In this document: positions 38,000 through 48,787 of the stretch, piece after piece
How the letters are laid out: each line of letters opens with the position of its first letter
How positions within the stretch are numbered: the first letter of the stretch is position 1
Origin: Ancylostoma caninum
Lineage: Eukaryota > Nematoda > Chromadorea > Rhabditida > Ancylostomatidae
Direction: 5' to 3'
NCBI GenBank assembly: GCA_037903475.1
Contig: JBAJFG010000638.1
Span: forward strand, 248,001-312,000
DNA length: 64,000 nucleotides
Made by a program: the position numbers and the translations under genes
Notes under the pieces: model-generated
The model's database searches: none
What the model saw: the letters and a program-made list of their open reading frames with translations, nothing else
What the model was told of the DNA's origin: nothing

Positions 38000-38224
38000 C
38001 TAACCTGTCTTCGTTGTTCCTTCTTGAAGAGATGGGCTACCAGCAGAAACTGAAACAGTTCCTGGTGATTTTTTTTGTTCAGGGGAGACTACGTTGCAAT
38101 CAAGAACTCACCATAACGGTATTCGAGCACCGTTTCTGTTTCACGGATTCTGTTGTATGTTATCATGGGTACAAGGTTCGAATATGATTTCAGCATTGCA
38201 CCTTCATCTTCTGGTGCACAGGAT
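38000..38224 (-). pseudogene. Astacin copy C: last two CUB exons
   Basis: Exons 38112-38224 (113 bases, as in A and B) and 38000-38049 keep open frames and splice sites. The first reads CAPEDEGAMLKSYSNLVP, close to the A and B versions; the residue before its cysteine is serine where A and B have phenylalanine. The tail ends SAGSPSLQEGTTKTG then stop, unlike A or B. No catalytic exons lie next to it, so it is an isolated remnant of a third gene. Confidence 0.75.
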
Positions 38225-39059
38225 CTGTAGGAATTCAACTCTATTCAATACCCATGAAATCGCAGATATTATACACTGACAAGCCCGGCTTCGCTCATGG
38301 ATGTTGTACCCCTAGCCATTTCACATCGATGAGGACACTTGCAAGGCCCGATAATTTTATTCCAAATTCTAAAAAACTTCTAAAAAAATTCTAAACTCAA
38401 AGTGTCGAATAACACAACTGACCTCCTTTCCTGTGACTCTCAAAGCAAAATTTGGTAAAATCAATCTCAATGAATATTTTTAGGAAAATGTTTGTCCGCT
38501 TTGTGTGTGGAACGAAATTGTAGCTGCGTAAGATGACGTCATCGTGCAAAATGAATGTGAGTTTCATGTTCGGCACGTCAAATACTCCCCAGGTGCTAAT
38601 TTCGAATATGTTTCGCAAGAATTTGCAATCCCTCTCCAAAGAATGTCGGCCACGCTCGCTTTTAGGCAGCACAACAAGCTAGCAGCAACTATTTGCTGCC
38701 TGTGTTTTCTATTCATATGACCTTATAATCAACATCACAGAACAATTAAGGAATTTCGTGCCACACACGTGCTAATTTATGCTCATGTATGACATGCTTA
38801 TACGCATATGCAACAATATTTGCTTGTAACGCGCTGGGATGGGCACGAAATTCCAACTGTTTAGTCCCCTTTTTCCCAGTAGAATACGCCGCAACGTGTC
38901 TCCCCCGAGGATGGGTCGGCAAGTTTTTGAAGTTACCCTATAAAATACATAAAAATCTCGTGTGAATTTATTTTTGATTGTTTACCTTTATTGTTCTTTT
39001 TTGGATATTTATTATTCGTCGTTAACTAGTGGCAGAAATATTTCTATTATTATTCTTAT

Positions 39060-39165
39060 TGTAATATTTTCATTTTCCATCCTGGTCCCCGAAGCGGCGG
39101 AGACTACACTTTTTTTCACCCCCCCCCCCCCTCCCGCCCACTTTCTGCGTTCGCGACCACTGACA
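39060..39165. repeat. Solo end of CACTGGCGGACGCAG-type repeat
   Basis: Read on the minus strand, CGAACGCAGAAAGTGGGCGGG followed by a C/G run and GGTCTCCGCC-like bases matches the right part of the element at 10255 (CATCCTGGTCCCCGAAGCGG here, TATCCCGGTCCCCAAAGTGG there). Only one end is evident. Confidence 0.5.
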
Positions 39166-39468
39166 GGTCGTGAATTGACGTCTATCTTTGACTTAGCGTT
39201 GCGGTTTTAGAGCAATATCAGCAGCGTAACATTTTCCTACGGTCTTCTTCGTCATTCCTTTTGCCTCATCTCTTCTGTTTTAACATTCATTATCAAAGAT
39301 CGGAACATTCAAAATTTCTTTTTGCTACTGTCCTTCTGCTGGTTTACCAGGAGACGTCACCACCACAGATCTGACTGGTGCTAGCGTTACGTATTGCAAG
39401 TAGTCAATGAATAGACTGAACTTTGCAACAAATAGTTCTGTCTAGATGTTCTCATCTCCTCTTTCGAG

Positions 39469-39580
39469 CAAAATGCGATCCACAGAAGTCAGCAAAATGC
39501 AGCATGGGAGGGTTCCCTCATCCTCGTGACTGCATCAGATGTATCTGCCCGGGTGGTTACGGCGAAAAACGTTGGTGTTT
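39469..39580 (+). pseudogene. Orphan astacin EGF exon, inverted
   Basis: The plus strand reads KCSMGGFPHPRDCIRCICPG and continues GYGEKRW, the astacin EGF exon of genes A and B, which are on the opposite strand. The preceding polypyrimidine (CATCTCCTCTTTCGAG) matches the intron end in astacin A. The last EGF cysteine is tryptophan here. No partner exons lie alongside on this strand. It shows that copy C was broken by an inversion. Confidence 0.75.
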
Positions 39581-40342
39581 CCAAATGTGTTGTCCATTCA
39601 CTTGATGCTGATTGAATTTTCTTTTCCATATTCAACGTTCTTTTAGTTGTTCGTTTCAACCACGTTGTAAAGAAGTTTGAAAGAATGTCTACGCTGCCCA
39701 CTCCGTGTCTAGAACGCTTAAATATTTGCAAGTGAACTACTACATAGGACTTTGCTAATTATGACTGCTCACAAAAATAAAACTCTGAAAAGAGCGTGCT
39801 CACCCTGTCGAGCTCACGGTCCTATGCATCGCACCATGCGTGTCAACCGTTCAAGCACATTGTCCCGGATGTGTTAAGCTTTGTAAAATTGTGGCTCTTT
39901 TCAGAACAGGATTTGATATAACGTGGATCGTTCACTCATGAAGACTGGTAGTAATACGGAGGACAAGATGAAGATCCCAAAAATAAAACCTAGGCTGAAG
40001 GGTTTCATCATGATGCGGATGAGACTAGCGACAAAATTTGGAACAGTGTTTGTGCCGCATGTTGTAGCGAACACTACTAAGCCATTTTTCGCTGAAGCGC
40101 TCATTCCCAACCTCTTCAAATTGTCCCTTTGAGACAATGGGATAAAAACTGAGCGAGAGATGCTGGAATTTTGGAACTGCATATTTGCCAGTTTTGTCCC
40201 TGCGTGATAAAAAGAAAATTTTTGTTCAGAAAAAAAAACGTCGAGAAACAATTTATCACGATCTCGCTGTCTTTAGAAAAATTTAGGTTGTGTTGCAGGA
40301 GCAAGTTACGGTGACCACACAACCACAGCGTAGCTCTTCGAT

Positions 40343-43300
40343 TCAAAGTCCCTTTGTGCCTCCAGCAGTGACTGAAACAATTTCTGATTATTCCATTTTT
40401 TCGTCCAAAAGGACCTCACTGAAACAGTTCCTGACTATCCTTTTTTCTTGCTCAAAAGGACCATGTTGCAGTCGAGAACTCACCATAGCGATATTGCAGC
40501 ACTGTTTGCGTTCTTGCGATTCTGTTGTATGTTATAATGGGAACAAGGTTTGAATATGATTTTAGCACCACACCTGCATCTTCTGGGGCGCAGAACCTGT
40601 AGAAGATTCATCTCCATTCAATGTCGCTGGGATTGCAGATATGTGTATAGGCTTGTACTTATAATACACAAATCAGAATACCTGTAACCCGTCAGTGTTT
40701 GGTCCTTATTTGTTTTGATCTCCACTCCAGCATACGGACATCCATCCATGGCAACACCTTTTGGGAAGCTAAGCAGTTTTACCTCGATATTTGTTCCCGC
40801 CGGCGACTGTAGATTACAAATACCAGTTTTTCAGTGAAAGATTTATGAGGTTGCGATAAGTAAGTCGCAATTCCTGACCTGAATCCAGTAGTTGCATGTT
40901 ACAAAATCTTCTTCTACTTCGCCACCTTTGCCAACAATGTCGCTAAGTGTCTCGAAATTAGATGAGGCTTGCAGAATCTTTCCACATCCGGCCGGCTAAG
41001 GAAATCTTCAATCGTTGCATTATTTTAATCTAAGTGGATAAAGGATGCCCACTCGTTCATTGCACAATTTTCCACCGTAACCTCCTGGACAGATGCATCT
41101 GGAGCAGTCACGTGGATGAGGAAACCCTCCCTGTTGGCATTTTGCTGACTTCTTCGGATCGCATTTTGCTTAAAGAGCAGTTGGAAGCACTTGAATCTCA
41201 TGTGTTTCTGGCAATTTTTAGTCGATACATTGGCTATTTATAGCAACATCAGCACATATGACATTTGTGGTGGTAAGTTCTCCTGACATTCTGACTCACT
41301 AAACCCAGTGTCATATAATCAGCATCTGCTGGTTGATTGGTTTCCACTTGGTACTTATCATTACTAATACATCTTAGAAACAAGTGGTGGGATGTTATAC
41401 CAGTTACACAACCAGATGTAAATTTCAAAGACAGTGTGTCACCTCAGGGGTCGCGTTCGAGATCATAACCAAACATCGCCGCCGCGGCGAACCGCTGAAT
41501 GCAAAGATGCGCTTTAGGTCTCGAAAACCGCACAATTCACGGGAAATCCTCGGTCGGTGAGCGAAATGCTTCACTCCACAGCAAAAGCCAGAGAGTGCGG
41601 CATGGTTTTCCAACACGGCAGTACTTGCTCACTCGATAGTAGCTAATGCTGAGACGTTCATTTGGATATGCAATCTAAACTTTCCATCCGTTTCTCCTAA
41701 TTTTCTAGCTAGGTAATTTGTCCGCTCCAATATCAAATCTGGCATCAAAATGGGGTTTTCAGCCGTTTTTTCGGATTTCAAGCTCATTACTGGAATACGC
41801 GCCGAGTAGGACCGGGTTCAGTTAATATCCTGATACCCATCATGTGGTGACATACTGCCTTTAAACCTAAACAATTAGTAGGTATATTTTTTAGAAATAT
41901 GTGCGCATAATAGGCGTAACTTAGCGAGTCCATACCTCACCAATATATGTCTTAGGTTCTACAAAGAAATACATGAATCCTTACATTTACATCCGTAGTG
42001 CTCATTCAGCATGGAGAGATCAATGAATGAAATAAATGGTGAGCCGAGGGTTTCTTGATAGACAATGTCAAAGGGGACCATTGTTGGCTTTTCATTGGCC
42101 GACGAGCTAAAAATTAGATTTGCTCACCGAACAGTTGTTCAGCCGAACTACAACTGTTTTTATTTCCGTACCTTGTTGCACCGTAGTGCATGATACTTCC
42201 ATAGTCGTATTTCATCCCATAGTTATCATTCCTGCTCTTCGTTTCCATTGTGAACTGATCGAGCCAGTCAGGCTTGAAGATTTGCACTTTGGTTCCCACA
42301 ATACCGCTTTACATATTTCAAATGCTAATTACCTCAACATTCTGAGCGTCCACTGTAATATATTGGTCGCGATCGTAACGAGACATTGTGTGGAAGAATC
42401 CGAGGGCATGTCCTAGCTCGTGTGCAGCAATCCCAACTTCTTCGCAGCCGTCTCCGAGGGAGAGGTTTTGCTTTCCTCCCAGCCTTCCAACGTATGACCA
42501 GCATCCCTCTTCCTTGTATACACGGATAGCATCTTGTGCTACAAAATTTTGTTGACATTGACCAAAAGATGGCTGTGTGCTTCCCCACCATTCGGATTCT
42601 CTCTGAAGTCAATACATGTGTCCCTCCTCCAAGCCTCTGCTCCTTTGACAAACACACTTCGCACTTTGCTACCTATTAAGAAGCATGAACACACACGTTT
42701 TTCTGAAGGGAATGCTTAAGCAGCCGTACTTGCACTATCATCGAAAAAGTAGTTCACTCCTTCTGACCACAGCGTACGCGGATAATTTTTGTCCTTGTAA
42801 GCTTGACGTTTAGTTCGGGGTACACCAGCAGCTTCCTCCTCTATCTCTTTGAAAACTACATCTTCTTGTTGCCTGGAGAGCTTATGATGTACAGAAACAC
42901 AATTTGGGAGCCATGTTGAGAGGTATAGTGCTTACCTAGTCAGGGCGACGTCACCCTGGAACAGGTGTGCTTTTGGATTGCTTTTTGCATTGATTTCGTT
43001 TATGGAGTCCCCTTGCTTTTTGATGTGAACGCGCTTGATGGGTCTCCAGTTCTAAAAGCACAAAAAAGTGAAGTTTTTGTAAGCTTGATGTGCCAAGTTG
43101 TCACAACAGAACCACTCACTAATAGCCTCTTTTTCAGTGACTTCAACGCCATTGGAGCGAGCTTCAGCATTAGCCAAATCTTTCCTTTCAAACCTCGAAA
43201 TCGATTGAATGATCTCACCTAAAATGTAATTAGCATATTTTGTTGATACCCAAGCACATCTCAACATGACAAACCTTCCCGAATACACTGGAGGACGCAT

Positions 43301-45848
43301 TCTTTATCTTTCCTACCAAATTCTTCTCTCCAGTAAAGACACCTTTTATTTTCTAAAATGCAATTAGCATGCTTGATTCATAATCAAGCAAATCTCAACA
43401 TGACAAACCTTCCCGAATCCATTCGACGTTGCATTTTTCAGCTTTGCTCCCAGACCCTTTTCTCCAGTAAAGACACCTTTTATTTTCTAAAATGTAATGA
43501 GCATGCTTGGATGATATTCGAGCATATCGTAACATGACAAACCTTCCCGAATGTTTTCACGGACGAATTTTTCGGCTTTCCTTCCGATTTGTTGTCTTTA
43601 GTGAAGATACCTATCACTTTCTAAAATGTAACTAGCAAAAATTGTTTTAGTCTCTCTGATAACTGTGCAGCCCGAACGGCGTAATGTTTCGCGTAGAAAC
43701 CCTAGCAGCAACGGTTGCCAGTTGCTGCCATCCTTCCTTTGATTGCTGCTTAAGGGCCGACAGATTGAGCAACAATCAAGGGGAGAATGGCAGCAACTGG
43801 CAACCGTTGCTGCTACGGTTTCTACACGAACCATTACGCCGTTTGGTCTGCGTTCGTCTTGCATAGTTATCAGAGTTCTTATACTGACATATATATTATA
43901 TATACTATAAAAACGCTTGATTCTATTTAGATTCCTCTGCTTCTATACAAAACCACTGCTTCTGGGGCAAGTGGATGTCTACTACGATTTCTTCGTTCTT
44001 TTCTCTCAGATAGAGTCCAGAGTATAGTTATGAACGAGTAGAGTCCAGAGTATAGTTATGAACGACTTGGATCCGCGTGTTTATTCTCAAAACCAGTGGA
44101 GTTTCACAGGGCAGCTGTACTGGAACGCTGATATTTTAATGTATGTGAACGACTTGCCGGACGTGTTACCCCCGCCATCCATTTTGCTCTATGTATGCGG
44201 AAAACTCTCAATTTCATTCAAAAAATGACTACGACAGACAACAGCTGGCTCTTGATGGTCACATCTAGAAAGTGGGACCTTAACATTTCGCTCAAAAAGA
44301 ACTATAATGTATCTTGGTAAAACCACTCAGATGCTTACTTTACCATCAACAGGAGAGTTTTGGCACAAACGAGCAACGTACGCGACTTAGGTATCACCTC
44401 TTCTGACAAGTTGGAATTTGACGACTACATTAACGAAGTCGTAGCTAGAGCAATCTGCAAATCGAATTTCATATTATGGGCTTTCAAGACTTGAGATCCA
44501 AAGGTGCTATTCAAACTATTCACTACTTACGTCAGACCTCAATTAGAGTATCGTTGCCAACTGTTGTATTCGAACAAGAAGGTCTTAATTGACAGCATCG
44601 AGCAAGTCCAGAAAAGTTTTACCTACCAATGCTCTGTACAAAAGGGTCTGTTTCGAATGTTATATGAAGAGCGTCTAAAAACCCTGCAAGCGCACTCTTT
44701 GGAATTCCGGAGAAGCTGGCCTTGTCCTCACGCATAAACTTACGACAGAAGAGAGTGACCTAAAGTTGTCTGACATCTTTGAAAGACCATTTCTGATAGG
44801 AATTACTAGGAGTCACTCCCATCTCATCAAACCAGAATAAGCACGGACAGCCGCTTACACTGGATCATTTCTCGTTATGCGTGTGCATCAGTGGAACAGT
44901 CTTGATGAAAATTATTCCGCGGAAAGCGATCTTGTTCATTTCAGATTCATCTAGTCAATCCCTTGAGGAGAGTGTTCCAGAATGAGTTGTCCCTCTACAA
45001 CGGATAGACGTGAACTCATGTACAATGAGCACTGTATCGGTAACACAATTATCTTATTTGTATTCCTCTTTACTAATGCTTACTTCATTCGTTGCACGAT
45101 TTTCCTTCCCCAATCGTCAACCACTCGTCTCCAAAAGGTGGACCACGGCAACGTTTGCGGACCTACTAAGCTGGTATTCGGAGTTCTTCCCAAGCGCCTT
45201 TCGAGAACTTGCGATGTTGGCGGGCCAGTGCGCTTCTGAACCGAGTTGTCCACCCCCACCCCCTCACCCACTCCTGTGCTCCATCAAATAGAGAGGAGCG
45301 TAATCAGTGTTTTTCTTTTCTGAGTTGTCTTCTGGTTATGCCATCTCTTGTTTCGTTTGCTTAATAGAGACCAATACCATGAAAAAATGAATAAACAACG
45401 TGACAAACCTTCCCGAATGATGTCTTTTCAGTCGAATCTTTCTTTCCCTCCGATTTCTTGTCTTTATTGAAGATACCTATCACTTTCTGAAATGTAATTA
45501 GCATTTTTATTGATATCTACGCACATCTCAGCATGACAAACCTTCCCAAATGATGTTTTTCCAGTCGAATTTTTCTTTTCCTCCGATTTCTTGTCTTTGC
45601 TGAAGATACCTATCACTTTCTGAAATGTAATTAGCATTTTTATTGATATCTACGCACATCTCAACATAACAAACCTTCCCGAATGATGTTTTTCCCGTCG
45701 AATTCTTCGGCTTTTCTTCCGAACCCTTGTCTTTATTGAGGACACCTTTCACGCCTTTCACACCTCCTTTCACTTTTGAGCCTAAGTCACCGAGGAAACC
45801 TGCACCAACGCATACAGCCAGTAGAAGTGCTAGCAATAAGAGCCGCAT
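40343..45848 (-). CDS. Secreted astacin metalloprotease B with exon array
   Basis: Proposed exons: 45675-45848; five array exons at 45542-45619, 45409-45486, 43543-43620, 43409-43486 and 43275-43352; then 43120-43218, 42936-43051, 42730-42880, 42589-42672, 42333-42538, about 42172-42296, 41985-42106, 41053-41168, 40879-40995, 40682-40806, 40484-40596 and 40343-40371. If all are used the protein has about 655 residues. Signal peptide, TKR cleavage site, HELGHALGFFH, SIMHYG, EGF and CUB domains are all present as in astacin A, with matching exon lengths. Differences: the lysine-rich module is repeated six times; the acceptor of the SIMHYG exon reads TGTGGG where A has TGTAG; and the tail is only VTAGGTKGL. 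Exon 3-4 shows the same one-base problem as A. It may be a working paralogue or a recent pseudogene; transcripts would decide. Confidence 0.85.
43275..43620 (-). repeat. Coding exon array, units 4 to 6
   Basis: Three 78-base exons (43543-43620, 43409-43486, 43275-43352) start at 134-base intervals, each with about 56 bases of near-identical intron. All begin after TTTTAG or ATTTTAG and end AAG|GTTTGT, phase 0 at both sides. Unit 4 starts KVIGIFTKDNKSEG; units 5 and 6 start KIKGVFTGEK. Each has a sequon (KNSS, KNAT, KNAS). Whole exons can be gained or lost without a frameshift. Confidence 0.85.
43654..43875. repeat. Foldback element, copy 2 (complete)
   Basis: A 222-base near-palindrome runs from CTCTGATAACTGTGCA to its complement TGCATAGTTATCAGAG. 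It includes the arm block CAGCAACGGTTGCCAGTTGC and its reverse. It sits between array units 3 and 4 of astacin B and would form a long hairpin in the primary transcript. Confidence 0.85.
44040..44960 (+). mobile_element. Non-LTR retrotransposon reverse transcriptase fragment
   Basis: Plus-strand frames read YVNDLPDVLPPPSILLY, then DPKVLFKLFTTYVRPQLEY and SIEQVQKSF, the order of the catalytic-region end and thumb of CR1/Jockey-like LINE polymerases. Where the family has YADD the sequence reads YVCG, and stops break the frame, so it is inactive. It inserted into astacin B between array exons 3 and 4, on the opposite strand. Confidence 0.75.
45409..45674 (-). repeat. Coding exon array, units 2 and 3
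   Basis: Two exact 133-base periods lie directly after exon 1 of astacin B: exons 45542-45619 and 45409-45486. The exons start KVIGIFSKDKKSE and KVIGIFNKDKKSE and end TSFGK, as does exon 1. The intron bases between units (TGTAATTAGCATTTTTATTG) are virtually identical, pointing to recent duplication. Unit 3 has KDST where others have KNST, losing the sequon. Confidence 0.88.
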
Positions 45849-45866
45849 ACTAAATTGGGATTACTC

Positions 45867-45868
45867 CT
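45867..45868 (-). promoter_or_regulatory. Probable trans-splice acceptor, astacin B
   Basis: On the minus strand GTTTTAG is followed by GAGTAATCCCAATTTAGT and then the start codon, nearly the same leader as in astacin A. This suggests both genes are trans-spliced just upstream of ATG. Confidence 0.45.
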
Positions 45869-47149
45869 AAAACATTCCATACATATTCTCTCATCAGGGC
45901 TTGGAAAACTGAAAATAAAGGTGCCGTGCTTTCACAAGGGGTTTGTTTGACGTTCAGAACGAGTATTTCCTACGTTACCAATACTGTCACTTCGTAGGAA
46001 CTATATCGTACAGAAGCTCTCCCAAAGCCAACCTTTTGAGCAATGAAGGGGGTGGGGAGCCTAAGTTGTCGAGCACAACTACTTGCGGGTTCTTTTTTTT
46101 GCTGATCAACATCAATTTCTAACCAAGGTTGATTTTTTCCACGATGTGTCCATCGTAACCTTACACCGACGATATCATAATGAAAACAATGCGGAATTTG
46201 CTTTGGACCGTCAATTGCAGTGAGCGTGGATGGAGGCGGCATTTCCGCGACCTCAAGAAGGACGTCGCGCAACCGCGCCGCCCACGCCGGAATTGATGTC
46301 GCTTGCTGCCGTAATGCTTTTTCTAGCAGCTTTTCTACCCGATTTTAAGGATTTTTGATTTTTTTCCGTTGATACGTGTTCTTCGAGCCTCCATCTGACC
46401 TCTAGTGTGTGTCTTTCCTACCTTTTTTTCATTTTGGGTATTGCTCTTAGCACTTCTCACTTGAATTTTGACTTCCCGCCGAAGAAATCCAACTTAGTAA
46501 GTGTTGTGTTGCAGTTTCTGATGAGTATTCTTTTTTGCTCTGACATTTATCAGGTTAAAATGTAATTTTAACTGAAATTACAAAAGGACGTTTAATAATT
46601 ATCATTTTCAATTCTGTGTGGACGCTTCTTTTCCCTATGGACTGATGTGTCTCCCTTCTTCTCTTTCAAGGAAACATGAAAAAAGGGAAAACATCATTAA
46701 ATCGGAAAGAAAAGGCCAGGAAATAGCATTCCGGCGGTAGACGACAGCGATCACGGCGCGCCGTCCTTCTCGAGGCCGCGGGAGAGTTACAGCCATCGAC
46801 GCTCACTGTACCTCCATTGTGTAAGGTCTTGGTGAGAATTTCTTCCCAGAATTTCCAAGATTTTACAATGGCGAAAACGAAGAGGAGTTGGAGAAGAAAA
46901 TAGTCAGGAATGAGTTAAATGTACTTTAAAAGAGGTTGACATAGCAGTACATTAGTTGCGAGCTTGTCGATTTCTTAAAGGAGCAAGGTGGCAACTGATG
47001 AAGTAATCCTGGAATGATGTTAACTTCGAATCTTCCGCCCTTTTTGTAGGATGCCGTATGCACTTAGCTCTCATCAGAATTCTGTGTACTATTTGAATTT
47101 CTATAGCTGGTAAAACAATGAAGTATCAGTAACAACACAAAGTTCTGTA

Positions 47150-47640
47150 AACACACTATGCCCTTCCGGACAGCAATGTTTTCCTAATTGCTTCGTGGAT
47201 GTTTGTCGATTCTCATTAGCAAACGACCTTACCTTCCGAATTATATTGTGAATCCAGCTATCGTCACCAGTTCCTGCTCGCAATGTCATCTCCATGAAAT
47301 GGCTCAGTAGGAGTTCTGAATGGACAGAACGTAGTACGACCACTGTGGTACACAATCACCGCAGAAGCTCAGTAGGTGGGGATCCTGAAACATCAAAATT
47401 CGCTCATACTGTCATCGTAATCTTAGCCGTGATTATTAAGACAGCGCCTTGTCTCATTGCTCCTATGGGCCTGTACGGATGGTAGGAACTACGTCAAAGC
47501 AGCGATAAAAGCAGCTGATCAACCACTCAGCAATAATCCAGGAAGGTATACAAGGTTGTCTATACAAACTGACGATAACAAAGGGCGTTTGCAGGTCAGT
47601 CATGTCTTTTTTACCGATTTTAATTTCATTTCCTGTTTTT
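47150..47640 (-). pseudogene. Duplicated flank upstream of astacin B
   Basis: The segment 47150-47300 matches 33430-33560, and 47500-47640 matches about 36060-36190 (shared ATAACAAAGGG and TTTCCTGTTTTT blocks). The first holds a minus-strand open stretch ending in GGAAG|GTAAGG, a possible decayed exon. The order is the same as upstream of astacin A but the spacing differs, because A's flank carries more insertions. Confidence 0.45.
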
Positions 47641-48571
47641 ATTCTCTCTCTTTCTCTCTTAGAATCCAGTCAGTAGCCCAAATGAAAAAAATGGAAGAAA
47701 TGGAAGAAATGATTGCGCTTCCAGGTTCAGTATCACTCTTATTGTTAGGATGGTCTTGCAAAATTCTCCATAAATATCTATCTATACCACCAGCTCATGA
47801 ATAGTCGGGTGTCATGACAGAATATACAGTATAAATTCTGTGCCACAATAAGAAAACGCACAGGAAATGCATGGAAGCACATCGCATTACTACAGTTGGG
47901 TCCGGCAGCCACTGCAAATGGGCGCCGGCCGCCGCCACCCTCCGGCGCCCCGGTATTAATGAGCTATAAATCACTCGAGCTTGGGAGAAAGCGAAGAAAA
48001 ATACAATTTTAGTCCATAGTAGACAGAGTGCAGTGGATATGTTAAGGCTATAAAGCAGGGGACCATTTTCACAACTTTCACGTTTTTCATTTTTGTGATT
48101 TTCATGGGGAAAGATTTCTGAATACACAATAAGCGAAGCCAACTCTTCCATTTTCTGCTATAGTACACTGCTTCGCGAATACAAAAATGGCCGTTATTCT
48201 TCTATAGATGGACACAGTACTTCAGTTATCCCATCTGAATAATAAAGCTCATCCAATTCGGGATCCTCAGAAATAATTGAAATCCGTATAAATTGTTCCA
48301 TATCCATTGCGAAGTAGTTCTACCGCTGTCATTTATCTTTCGTGGAGCAGTCCTTTACGGCGGAGTTACTCTCTCCCGGTTTCCCTCAACTTTGAAAAAG
48401 TGGTTTTTCACTATTACTTACACTATTACTATTACTTACACTTACACTTATCGTAGTTTATCTTCGAAATTTATGCAAAACGTTGCCGGATGCCTTCCTG
48501 GACTACCCGAAGGAGATCAAGGGGGACGTTCCAAGCAGTGAACCCCAAACACTGCGATACTTAACTCTGGA

Positions 48572-48643
48572 TCTCCAACGGAGTGGAACCAGCGATAGGG
48601 ACAGATTGCAATCTGCCGCTCAAACCACTGAGCCATCCGGGCT
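48572..48643 (-). repeat. tRNA-like module 2 in copy 3
   Basis: A-box-like GGATGGCTCAGTGG and B-box-like GGTTCCACTCC, as in the other copies. Confidence 0.55.
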
Positions 48644-48714
48644 ACTTTCTATATAGATGTTTCTCATATAACTGCAGCAGCCGTAGGCAGCATGCTATAT
48701 GTATTTGCAAAACG

Positions 48715-48787
48715 GGGCACAGGACAGGACTCGATCCCCTGTCCACCACAACGTCGATCATTCCCTCAACCCACTAAGCTATGCGCG
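48715..48787 (-). repeat. tRNA-like module 1 in copy 3
   Basis: A-box-like TAGCTTAGTGGG and B-box-like GGGATCGAGTCC at tRNA spacing. Base changes relative to copies 1 and 2 keep both box patterns. Confidence 0.55.

Larger units (their letters stand above)
32361..40342. other. Interval between astacins with duplication debris
   Basis: This 8-kb interval has no intact gene. It holds a decayed exon pair (33440-33900), a MITE (34092-34273), a deleted mariner (34959-35692), a foldback element (36505-36663), terminal and EGF exons of a third astacin copy (38000-38224, 39469-39580) and half of a foldback repeat (about 38400-38690). An open frame of 116 codons at 39901-40251 on the minus strand has no recognisable family. 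Confidence 0.6.

Noticed and set aside
39901..40251. Minus-strand open frame of 116 codons with a hydrophobic stretch
   Set aside because: No splice context, start context or family match. It overlaps sequence homologous to the 3' flank of astacin A, which is not open there.
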